Part shown: positions 53,601-64,000 of the stretch, piece by piece
How positions within the stretch are numbered: position 1 is the first letter of the stretch
Layout of the letters: each line of letters begins with the position of its first letter
DNA from: Ficedula albicollis
Lineage: Eukaryota; Chordata; Aves; Passeriformes; Muscicapidae
DNA length: 64,000 nt
NCBI RefSeq assembly: GCF_000247815.1
Contig: NC_021674.1
Location: 15,482,949-15,546,948, forward strand
Direction: 5' to 3'
Translations under genes and position numbers: made by a program
The notes under the pieces: generated by a model
The model's input: the letters and a program-made list of their open reading frames with translations, nothing else
What the model was told of the DNA's origin: nothing
The model's database searches: none

Positions 53601-56133
53601 AATCTGAACCCCCTATCCCAAGTCCAATCTGATAAATTCTGATAAAGACTTTTTTTTTTTTTTTTTTCCTGTCTCACAGTGTCTAGATGCAGCAGCCGCA
53701 ATGCCCTCTGAGGGCTGCCATGGGTGTGTGTGGGCTTGCTGCAGAGAGGGCACAAGGATGCACTTGCTGATGTCCCCAAGACTGGGGAAAAGCACCATGG
53801 AACTCACAGCCCTGCAGCACAGCTGACCCCAGGGTCCTCACCCAGGTGAGTTTTTCCACAGAAAAATGGTGCATGGTACACTGGCCCTAGCTGGGAACGT
53901 GGGCAGGGTCCCAAAGAGCCATGAATCTCACATCTCCCAAAGCTCAGAGGGGGTTGGGATAGCATTCCCTGGGCCACTGTGCAGGAAGGAGGTGAGGAAG
54001 AGGATCTGTGATGGAGACATGAAGCCAAAACCCAGCAATGGCTGGTGAGAGTGCTCTTTGCTGGCTGCCAGGGGCATCTGCAGTCAAAAATCCAGCCCTG
54101 CACATGCCAAAGACTCTCACTGTCAGAGACAGAGCAGATCTGTGATGGGAGGGAACATGGGCTCAAAAGCACCTGGGAAAGCATTAGTGGGACCAAGGGA
54201 AGATTGGAAACTTTGGATGCAGTGGGCACAGAGAAGGCAGTGGAGTGAAGAGCAGGTGCCTGAGCACATGGGCTGCATGGCTCTCCTGAAGGAGCTCAGC
54301 AAAAGTCCTCAAAATAATTTCCTTGAGAATCAGAAGTGTCCAGACACAGCTGAAGGCACTGAGCCACTTGACTGTAATGGAGACAATTTTCTCCTTCAAA
54401 GTGGCTTTTTATAGCCATGCACCAGCAGAGCTATTTTTATTTCCCTGCCAGCTGTTGAAAGCCGTTTCTGTGGCTCCCTCTCCATGCCCTTGCCCACCAT
54501 CCCACAGCCACCATTTCATTGCCTGCTTGAGCACTTGGGACCTGAATGACAAAGGAACAGAAAGTTATCAGTCCATGCTGGCACTGCTTTGGGGCCAGGA
54601 AGGAATTCTGTATGGATGAGGGCTGGCAGGGGATGGGAGGGAGGGCAGTGGCAGCAGCCACGTGTGGCAGGAGATCTGCTCTGTGCATGGCTCGTGGTTG
54701 TGGGGCCACAGCAGCCACCAGCTGGGCCTTCACATGATGAGAAAAAAGCAGGGTCCAAGAGAAAAGCTCTGACAGAAGAAGAGCCTTTGGAGGCCCAGAA
54801 AATATCTCTGGTGCCAAGCTCCTCAACACCATCCTGCTGGAGATCAGAGGGTTTCCGAGTAAGAACCCTCGTGGTTTTGCCCTAGTTTTATTCATCTCCC
54901 AAGAGCCCCTTTTCAGGAAATTGGGCTGTGCAAACCTTTGACCAGGTTCTACCTGGCTTGGTGTGGGAACAAAACAATCTTTCCCATAGGTCCTTTGACT
55001 ATTTTTCCATCCCTGATGTGCCTGTGAAACAAGAAATGAGATAAAGATCACCCTGGGCAAAGCCCGTGTTGTCCTAAGGTCACTCTGAACTAACTGTTAG
55101 CCTTGAAACAAAAGGGGCTTTTCCCCACATCTTTCTCCACAGTAACTGCAAAGAAGGAGCAGCATTACCTTTCCCTATGGAAAAGGACAGGGCCACTTTC
55201 CTGTGGCCTGTGTCACCACAGTTGTGACCCTATGGATCAAGTGTAGAGCTCCACATTTGGGCACAGATGAGGCACAAACTCTTCCTCCCTTTGCAATCAG
55301 TCCCAGCGGGTGTCCAAAGGAAACACAAAAACAATCTCCCTTTGCAAACAAAAATTTAAAAAAAAAAAAGAGAAAAGAAGAAAGAGAAGGAGAAAATGGA
55401 AAGAAAATAAATTTGTGTTAGTTGGGTGAGTCCAGTCATTTTGAAAAGCTGCAGAGCACAAAGGTGAAAACATACATGGAAAGCAAAATACAGGAGTTTT
55501 TGTGTGGTGCCAGCAATTTCCCTTCCCTTCACTGAGAAAGGAGCTGCCTGGATGTGTGGTGGTACAATCTGCTCTTTCAAATGGCTGAGTCAAATACCAG
55601 CTAAATTACAAAGGGTTGTACAGAGACATGAAGGACACATAATGACAATATTTTGTCATTCCTCCCTCAGATGGATGTGGAAAATGGGAAGGAGAAAAAA
55701 TAATTACATTAGGGTTCAGATAGGATTTTGATAGCTGTTATCAAATGAAATGTAAAGGTTATTTTCAAACCAAAACCCTAGATGCTGCTTCAAGCATGAA
55801 CAGACTGGCAAATGATCTGAATTTTTCCATTTTCTTCATATTGTTCCTATGGATGTGTTTACCACATAGTCTGGCATTGCAAACTTAAATTTTAAAAAGG
55901 AAAGGGAAAGAACAAGCATTTTGCTGGGTACCTAGGCAAAACACATACTGACAGAGCAAGGGCTGGATTTGGTATTTCATTGCCAGGACACCTTGCTTTA
56001 AGATTAGAGAAGCACTGAGCAGGATTGGACTCAGACTATATGAAACAGAGTATTCTGTTTCTGCTCTCAGTGCTTCAGCTCTTCAACCCTGAGTACAACC
56101 TGCAGCACATACTTGGTATTCAGAGAAGGAAAT
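50623..56133. other. Intergenic or intronic sequence, no gene recognised
   Basis: Moderately GC-rich DNA with many overlapping chance frames, the longest being 54,437-55,060 (minus, 207 codons). That frame contains no recognisable domain. A T18 tract lies at 53,650-53,667. About 52,930-53,230 has an AT-rich, TAAT-containing composition suggestive of conserved non-coding DNA, untested. Confidence 0.4.
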
Positions 56134-56270
56134 GTGCCTGGTATTGTCCAAACCTGGCTGAAGAGCCTCTGTATTGATGCCTGTTGAATTTGATGATGCC
56201 TACCAGGTGCCTGGTATTGTCCAAACCTGGCTGAAGAGCCTCTGTATTGATGCCTGTTGAATTTGATGCC
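56134..56270. repeat. Tandem duplication, 73-bp unit, two copies
   Basis: GTGCCTGGTATTGTCCAAAC starts both copies (56,134 and 56,207), which match through TTGAATTTGATG. Copy 1 has a short extra tail (ATGCCTACCAG) before the second copy. Confidence 0.93.
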
Positions 56271-56682
56271 AGACAGGCAGGAGGCTGGCAGGGCTTCTGG
56301 AGACATCCAGGCAGCCTTCACACCTGAATTCATAGGAAGCTTCTGCACGTCCACTTTCTGGGTTTTAATCTGGTCGAGTTTACACTGAGTTCAGCTGTGC
56401 CTAATCTTGTGTGAGGAGAGGAAAGAAAAGAGCTTCTTGTTGCTCAGTCTTGAAATCAGTCCACCAGCCCTAGTGAGGTGATCAGCATTGCAGAGAGGAA
56501 CCATCAGCCCAGACACCTCAGGGCTGACCTTCTCCCTTTTATCCCAGAGTGCAGGGAGCACTTCCCACCGTGTTCAACACCAGCTGCCCCTTCTTCCATT
56601 ACGCTGGGCTGAAATCTTATTTTGAACCACTCCTCAGAGTGATTGTTTCAGATCCTCCTCTCTAGCTGTGTCTTTATCTAGG

Positions 56683-56766
56683 ACTTCTCCCTCTCTGCCA
56701 TTATATTTTATCTGGCACGGCTTTACTTCTCCCTCTCTGCCATTATATTTTATCTGTCACGGCTGA
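56683..56766. repeat. Tandem duplication, 42-bp unit, two copies
   Basis: ACTTCTCCCTCTCTGCCATT begins at 56,683 and again at 56,725. The copies differ by at least one base (CTGGCACGG/CTGTCACGG). Confidence 0.9.
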
Positions 56767-57203
56767 TCCCATGTCACCTGTGAAAAACTCACCTGACAGC
56801 TTGAGGTCATCTGTCATTTCATCTGCCTGGTGGTCAAAAACCAGTTGTGATCCCTCCAGAGTTTTTGGGGCCAGAACTGACTATTGCACCTGCCTGGAAA
56901 GATTTTCCTCTCTAAAACTTTTCCATAATCTGCAGTGCCTGGGGCACTGGCAGCTGCTGCTGGTTTTTGCCAATGAGCAGTGGTTCCTGTGGCAGAAGGT
57001 GAGTGTAGAGCAGGGCAGTAAAGGTGATTGCTGGTTATTTTCCATAGTGGGGCAGAGACTGGGTTCAGTACCATCCCTTTCCTTTTGCTGCAATGTGGTT
57101 GTTGGTGTTGGCTTTTGCTGACTTGTGGCCTCAATACTGAGGCTTGATTAACAACATGCCTGCTTTCCTTCTCTTCCCATTTCTGAGGAGCTCAACACTG
57201 CAA

Positions 57204-57255
57204 GATCATAGAATTGTGGAATGGTTTGGGTTGGAAGTGTTCTTAAAGATCCCAA
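57204..57255 (-). mobile_element. CR1 LINE remnant, minus strand
   Basis: The sequence GATCATAGAATTGTGGAATG, followed by GTTTGGGTTGGAAGTG and CTTAAAGATCC, matches the reverse-complemented terminal about 50 bp of avian CR1. The rest is missing. Confidence 0.75.
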
Positions 57256-57652
57256 GATGAATCTAGACAGTGGTACCAAGCTGAGGTTACCTAGACAAGA
57301 TCCTGCTTGCTCATCCTTCCTGGATAAATGAGGCATCCTGTAGCATTCCAGTTGGCTTTAACATTGTCCCCATATTATTTTTGGTGCTCTTCACCACGAG
57401 CATCATGCATAGCCATACTACTGCTGTGAGAGCCTGGGAAGCAGCATGTGCTGTCAGTGACACACCAGCAGCTCCCTCCCTTCCCAGATGGGGTAACATA
57501 GTTTAAAATTCTCTCTTTGCTTTTATTACTCCATCTCATTTAAATATATGATTGCAAAGGTACCTGAGGCGAAAACAGCCTTTAGACATAAAGGTTTTTT
57601 TCATTGTTTTTATGAGAGTGCATCTATCAGTTCTCTTTGGTTTCCTTCCAAG

Positions 57653-57778
57653 GTTTGGTGTTGACATTCTTTTCTGGAGTGTATGGAACGTGCATTGGTG
57701 CTGTGAATAGGTTTGGCAGTGAAGAGAAAAGCCTGATTGGTCTCTCTGGTATTTTTATTGGTGTTGGAGAAATCTTGG
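57653..57778 (+). CDS. MFSD11: Internal exon of UNC93-like protein MFSD11
   Basis: This 126-bp exon is bounded by a pyrimidine-rich acceptor (AG at 57,651-57,652) and a consensus donor (GTGAGT at 57,779-57,784). It starts two bases into a codon and ends one base into the next, preserving frame. The translation LVLTFFSGVYGTCIGA, then VNRFGSEEKSLIG and LSGIFIGVGEILG, matches a conserved segment of MFSD11. MFSD11 is a UNC93-family member of the major facilitator superfamily, a multi-pass membrane protein of unclear substrate. The human protein has Glu where this exon has Val (LELTFFSG against LVLTFFSG), as I recall it. No neighbouring MFSD11 exon was recognised, although about 6 kb downstream and more upstream are available. 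The piece may therefore belong to a gene with long introns, be a stray duplicated fragment, or mark a misassembly. There is no stop or frameshift within it. Confidence 0.85.
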
Positions 57779-57849
57779 GTGAGTCTAAATTTGCTGCCTT
57801 TGGGGAATCCAGTGGAAAGAAGGTACCTTGCTATTCAATATCTCAGTTT

Positions 57850-57932
57850 TTATCTAGGTAGGAAAGGCTTGGCTCCTCCCCCTGGCTGGAGCATCTCCCA
57901 GTGGGATGATGTAATTTTATCAGTCATACAGT

Positions 57933-58010
<78 letters not shown>

Positions 58011-58138
58011 TGCCCCACCTGGTTTAAAGATGGCCCATTAGCAGATGGTATGTGCCATGGAGATAAGGAATCACTGCCCCACCCGGCTTCAACAGATGGT
58101 GATAGAATACACATTTCCGGCCACATCAACCCAACACA
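57850..58138 (-). mobile_element. Endogenous-retrovirus LTR, minus strand, 3'-truncated and gap-interrupted
   Basis: On the minus strand the element starts TGTGTTGGGTTGATGTGG at 58,138 and passes AGCCGGGTGGGGCAGTGATT. A run of 75 C on the + strand (57,936-58,010) interrupts it. It resumes with CTGATAAAATTACATCATCC and ends near a TATA-like AGATAAAAACTG (about 57,854-57,865). Its first about 70 bp are an inverted copy of 58,346-58,413. The R-U5 part appears to be missing. It sits in the intron after the MFSD11 exon. The family is probably ERVL-like, inferred from its partner's 5-bp target duplication. No viral gene is present. Confidence 0.75.
57936..58010. repeat. C75 homopolymer, probable assembly artefact
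   Basis: Seventy-five uninterrupted C replacing an unknown amount of the minus-strand LTR, between its GTGGGGCA segment and the segment beginning GGCCCACTGTATG (minus-strand reading). Confidence 0.85.
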
Positions 58139-58340
58139 GGTATTTAGGTATTTTCCCTCCCTGTGAGCTTCCCCTGGCTGCTGCCATTCCCTGGCAGTGG
58201 TGAGGGCAGAAGGATGCTGCCACCTCCCCCAGAGTGGGCTGCCCATGTGTATCCTGTGCGTGGCTGTCACAGACAGCAGACATGGCATCATCTGAGAAAC
58301 GCCAGGGGAAAATGCAGAATCACACAGCATTCAGAGGAAA
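58139..58340. other. Spacer between two inverted LTR copies
   Basis: About 200 bp of unique-looking sequence with no frame or repeat recognised. It separates the two oppositely oriented LTRs. Confidence 0.5.
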
Positions 58341-59637
<1,297 letters not shown>

Positions 59638-59639
59638 AA

Positions 59640-60020
59640 AGAGCTGTCCCGGCTGCAGGGCCCGAGTGAGAGGCTCTGGCTTCAGCACCCTGCCTGATCC
59701 CACGTTTGTGTCCCGGGATGTGCGCAGGGAGGGCTGGCTGCGCTCCTGATGATGAGGTGACATCGCCATGGCAACACGTGCACCTCTCCCAGTCGCCTGG
59801 CAACCGGATGCAGGCTGATGTCAGCCGTGCGCTGCCTTCCCCTGCCCGCTGCATCCTCCCGTGCGCCGGGAAATTCGCGGTGGCTTAGCCGGGGTTTGTC
59901 ATCGGCTGGACGTGCCGTGACATCAGAGTGATGAGGATGATGTTTGTGTGTGCACACAGTGGGAGGGGTGCAGATTATCTCCTCCGAGAGCCCTCATCCC
60001 CAGCACGGTCTTGCTCAGGG
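59640..60020. promoter_or_regulatory. CpG-rich patch with two RFX X-box-like motifs, candidate promoter
   Basis: Immediately right of the solo LTR the sequence becomes locally rich in G+C and CpG (CCCGGG, GTGCGCCGGG, TTCGCGG). It holds two X-box-like sites, TCGCCATGGCAAC (59,763-59,775) and GTCGCCTGGCAAC (59,792-59,804). An overlapping E-box CACGTG sits at 59,775-59,780, and TGACATCA-type CRE variants are nearby. X-boxes are bound by RFX factors and often occur in promoters of ciliary genes. No transcript or first exon could be assigned, so strand and target are unknown. Confidence 0.45.
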
Positions 60021-62281
60021 GCGTAACGTGCACAGCTTGTTTCTAGAGGCTCAGTAGTCCTTAATCTTGTACTTACTGCTTTGTGTAATGCAGACTTGAG
60101 GAGACACAAAGATGCCTGTAAGTGATTTTGTCTGAGCTATCCCCTTTGATTTTTGCATTAGTCCTGTCAAAGGTACAATATTTTTGAGCATGAAGCAGCT
60201 GTAAACAGGTCTGATTTTTTCACAGCGTGACAGCACATCAGAGCTGTAAGGGAAAGCTGTAGGGCTGATTTTTGTGCAGACCAGGTACCTGCAGAGCTGT
60301 TTCATGGGTCATCTGCAGTACAGCAAGACTAAATCCTTGTTCACAGTCACACTAAATCTCTGCACACAGCGTGAAATGGCAAAAGCCTGCAACGTGCTTA
60401 AGGGTGTGGTTCTCTATATAGAGCACAAAAATATCTTTACAATGGTGGGTGTGGCTTCAGTCTCTGCTGATGGCCAAATCAGGATCCACTGATGCCAGAG
60501 GTGTCTGCTAAATGAGTCTCATTCAGTGACAGTGAGGACCCAGGCAAGATGCAAGATAGCTCATTAGAAGCTCATGTTGCATTAGTCACCTCCTGGCTTT
60601 GGAAAATTGCTTTGGAAAATCTGGTCTTCAGCCTCAGGAAGCAAATCAGCACCTTTATAGCCAGTGGCCTTAGTGGAAGGTGTTAATTCAATTAGCACTA
60701 AGTGCTTGGACTTTTGGAGAGCTCTGCTCTGCTGCAGATCACGGGAGGCAGCTCCTGTGAGCCCAGCACAAAGCAACCAGGGAAATGTGCTGGGAGAGCA
60801 GAGCCCAAGGGCCCCCCTCCAGTCAGCACACGTGCACATCAGGCAGAACAGGTCTTGTAGGAAAAGCAAAGCTCCTCAGACTCCTTCACTGTCCTGGTAA
60901 GGGCTCCCAGGCTGACATGGGGAGCTTTGTCTCTGGCATCTCTTCTAAGGTTATGATGGGTTCTCAATCATGCGGACCCCTGTGGTGAACATCAGCTGGA
61001 ATCTCGTTTGGGAATAAAGAGCAACAGTACACAGCAGGGGAAGCTGAATTAGAGCTGGGAAATCAACATCATTCAGCAAGTCCTTCCAGATCTACTGGAC
61101 TATCCATTTCTGCCTGCTCAGCCCTTTGTTTGTCCTACATAGATCAATGGAAATGACAAAATATTTCTGGTGATGCTCCATGTGGCCCAAGAAGAGAAGC
61201 AGTGAGAGACAGCCTGGAAGAGGGAAGGGGCAGCAAGCCTTTAATGGGCCAGAATCTGCATTAGCAGGGTAACAGAGAGGGAGAGGGCAGTCCTGGGGGA
61301 GGCCAGGCCCACCTCAGTCAGCCACTCACCCTTGCTGAGAGAAGGATGGAGATAAGGGCCTCCTGCTTATAGACTTGTGCTTGTATCTTTTTGGGCTCTA
61401 TGGAATAAGAAGAGTGGACATTCAGCAAATTATGCCATCCATGCCATCATTCATAAGCAGACAATGCCCTCAATGGTTTGGGAGAGGTGGAGTATAAAGG
61501 AAAAAAGTCCCCTGGCTCAGCCAGGAAATCCATGCATGTCCCAATAATTCCAAAATCTAAGAAGGGCCAATGATGATCAATAAATAAGTAAATAACATAA
61601 TAAATAAAAAATAAAAAATATTGCTCTCAGGTTTCATCAGCATGGCACTGCCAATTCTACAATGAAGTGTTTCAAAAGAGCCAGAAGAGATTTGTTTCCC
61701 AGGTTTCTCATCATCAGGTCCAGGAAATGCAGATGAAGAAATCTGTAAGGAGATTGAGCTGAAGGCTTTTATCATCCTGAAGACAGATGGAATGGCTATA
61801 TAGATCACTTCTCAAACATGCAGGGTGTTTTTTAGAGACAGCAGTCTCCAAACAGCTCTTCCACGTGATGGATGGTAGTAAAAAGGAATCCGTCACTGTT
61901 TGGCTTCAGGCTTTTCACTCCAAACCATGTTTTATATTGTGTTTGCTCGCAGAAGGGAAAAAAATTACTTCAACAAAGACTTTATTTATCTGCCAGTAAA
62001 TTGTACAGAACTTGAAAAATGAGCATACCAAATTGGTGGTGCTTTTCCCCAGGTCATTTGGACGTGAGTTCCCAAGGGCTGGTGCCAGACAGGCAGTCAG
62101 CCCCAGTGATCGAAGAGTTAACTCTTCCCTGAAGCAGCCCCTTCTGGAATCTGCTTTTTTGATATTTTTCAGGGTTTATCATCACACAGAAAATTTCTCC
62201 TGTGCTTCTGGAGTGAAAATCAGAAGAGCCTTTCTAGATGCCTGCTTGTCAGGTGCTGTGGAAGTGCCAAACTAAACAAAA
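60021..62281. other. Non-coding sequence, nothing recognised
   Basis: No exon was recognised; in particular, the MFSD11 segment expected after GEILG is not visible. An A/T-rich simple stretch of AATAAA-like repeats lies at about 61,578-61,620. Confidence 0.4.
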
Positions 62282-62581
62282 TTACTGTTGTCTTTTAAGA
62301 TGCATGCCTAGGAGAGGCTGTGGCAGGCTTTTAAAAAGCCTCTTCAGTGTCATAGACCTTGATAGCACAGTTCTTCCTCCTCTCATCCCTTACCCATCAC
62401 CTCTCTTTCCAATAACTCACAAATGGAGAGTTTACTGTTGTCTTTTAAGATGCATGCCTAGGAGAGGCTGTGGCAGGCTTTTAAAAAGCCTCTTCAGTGT
62501 CATAGACCTTGATAGCACAGTTCTTCCTCCTCTCATCCCTTACCCATCACCTCTCTTTCCAATAACTCATAAATGGAGAGT
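62282..62581. repeat. Tandem duplication, 150-bp unit, two copies
   Basis: TTACTGTTGTCTTTTAAGAT starts both copies (62,282 and 62,432). They match to AAATGGAGAGT, with one visible substitution (AACTCACAAATGG/AACTCATAAATGG). The 150-bp unit is divisible by three, so the chance open frame at 62,238-62,819 repeats in phase. That frame has no recognisable product. Confidence 0.95.
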
Positions 62582-62905
62582 CTCCCTTTCTCACTTTCTT
62601 TTTTTAAGAATTTGTTCTATTTTCCCTTTGGATATTGACTGCATTTGTTACTTCTTTCCCATCCTGTCCTGTCCCATTTGGTCAAGTAATTTCTTTGAAG
62701 GGATACACCTGGGGCAGCATCTCACAGATGTCTCAGGCCAGGGGATGTATGGCTCAGGTCGGAATACTTGGGTTGCTCACATGAGAGCATTTTCTCCCCA
62801 GTGCAACATTTTTGGCTGAAAACTGACTTCTTTGTTGCCAAAGAGAAAAATTCATTTCTGTGAGAAATTTTCATTTCTGTGAGAAAAGCAGCTTTTCCAT
62901 CAAAA
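62582..62905. other. Non-coding sequence with a small 20-bp repeat
   Basis: Nothing recognised except TTTCTGTGAGAAA occurring twice in close tandem near 62,855-62,886. Confidence 0.4.
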
Positions 62906-63043
62906 CTCTCAAGCACCTGGGAACAATGTGGTAGAGGACATGACAGATTTGTTGTCCTTGGGAAGCTGTACTGATCTTGCTCTCAAGCACCTGGGAACAA
63001 TGTGGTAGAGGACATGACAGATTTGTTGTCCTTGGGAAGCTGA
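62906..63043. repeat. Tandem duplication, 74-bp unit, two copies
   Basis: CTCTCAAGCACCTGGGAACA starts both copies (62,906 and 62,980). They match through CCTTGGGAAGCTG. Copy 1 has a short tail (TACTGATCTTG) and copy 2 continues TGATCTTATGAACC. Confidence 0.93.
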
Positions 63044-64000
63044 TCTTATGAACCTCTTGGAGGTGCCTCTCTGGCCAAGCCTGCATCCACCCGGCAGTGG
63101 GAGGTCCATCCCTGCAGCCTTTCTGGCTTCCCTGCCATACAGCCTGGGCCACCAGCAGGTCTCCAACATGAGGAAGGGTTTGGGGTCACCAGGAAGGGTT
63201 TGGCTCCTGTCAGGATCCCCCTTGGCTTCTCCTCTGCCTCCCACCATGGGCCCACTTCAACCAGAGTGTTCGGGGAACATTTCTGGTAAGAACAGGGATG
63301 AAGGTTGGTTTTACCAGAGACAGAAGAAAAGCTTATCCTCTGTCTTAACAGTGCCAAGGCAGTGCAGGCATTGCACCAGCAAGGTCTGGATGTTTCCATA
63401 AATTGGTTTGCAAACTGGCTTGATGCCAGCCACCAGTGTTGGACTGATTCTTGCAGGCTACAAGCACAAAAACTCTGCATGAAGCTTGGAGAATTTTAGT
63501 ATTTTTAATCTTCTGCAAACACAGATGACTCCTTAGGTGGGCAAATACCACCTCATCCTCAGGCTTCTTCCCAGGCATAAAACCTGCCTGGGGTGTGTAT
63601 CACAAAACTGCTGAAGACCAAAGAGGTAAAAAAACTGGACTTGTTTACAGCCCCTCTTCTGCTGGCTGTTGTGTTTGGGTGAATGGTTTATTATCTTCTG
63701 CCTAATTGCTTTGCTTCCCAGCCCATTCACAGAAAATCTGGGAGCAGCACCAGCCTGCCTCCCTCCCGGGAAGTGGAAATAACAGCGCTGCCAGATGACA
63801 TTTTCAAGGGGTTTTTTTGAGGGAAGGGAAAAATTGTTCCTTTTATTTTTTTGTTTATGAAAGACTGAGAAAAGTCTCTCTGTTTACAGATTGATCTGTT
63901 TGCTTCAGTTTTGTCGCATTTGATTGATTTCCTGGAAATCAGACACAGCTAGCTTTGTGGAGAAGACCTTTTCCATGCTCTTGGCATCAAGCTTGTTCAA
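63044..64000. other. Non-coding sequence, nothing recognised
   Basis: Overlapping open frames of up to 144 codons on both strands show no recognisable domain. Confidence 0.4.

Noticed and set aside
54437..55060. 207-codon minus-strand frame
   Set aside because: No recognisable domain, no splice or promoter context, and overlapping frames on the other strand; consistent with chance in GC-richer DNA.
56881..57001. Possible exon ending at a GTGAGT donor (CAGAAG before GTGAGT)
   Set aside because: The donor is good, but the translation matches no MFSD11 or other segment I know and no convincing acceptor precedes it.
61575..61625. Cluster of AATAAA hexamers
   Set aside because: They are part of an A/T-rich simple repeat without adjacent coding sequence, so not a poly(A) site I can support.
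63048..63480. Overlapping 105-145-codon frames near the right end
   Set aside because: Frames overlap on both strands with no recognised domain; one edge is generated by the 74-bp duplication.

Overview
The window looks like a piece of a bird genome, probably a songbird. Three minus-strand CR1 3' ends of the avian type are recognisable (about 10,006, 19,113 and 30,926), with a fourth scrap at 57,204. There are also LTR fragments of avian endogenous-retrovirus type, and exons flanked by vertebrate splice sites. Coding density is very low. I can support only two coding segments, both single exons on the + strand.

Layout. From 1 to about 37,767 the sequence is AT-rich and non-coding. It is probably the last intron of LCLAT1, carrying three CR1 pieces, simple repeats, a 795-nt run of C and four tandem duplications. 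The last coding exon of LCLAT1 (an ER lysophospholipid/lysocardiolipin acyltransferase) lies at 37,768-38,276, followed by an AT-rich 3'UTR with several AATAAA signals up to about 41,870. From about 42-43 kb the sequence becomes more GC-rich and stays non-coding to 57.6 kb, with LTR fragments at 48.7-49.4 and 49.7-50.6 kb. One exon of MFSD11 (a UNC93-like membrane protein) lies at 57,653-57,778. After it come two LTR copies in opposite orientation; the right one is a solo LTR with a 5-bp target-site duplication. A CpG-rich patch with two RFX X-box-like motifs follows at 59.64-60.02 kb, then non-coding sequence to the end.

The most unusual properties concern the sequence as assembled. There are four C homopolymers of 60-877 nt, all C on this strand, two of them interrupting oppositely oriented copies of the same LTR. 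There are also at least ten local tandem duplications with units of 42 to 966 bp. LCLAT1 and MFSD11 lie on different chromosomes in human, so finding them 20 kb apart, together with the composition change, raises the possibility of a misjoin or a transposed MFSD11 fragment. I see no operon-like gene system, CRISPR array, tRNA or rRNA, and no convincing new multi-gene system. The two genes are not known to act together.
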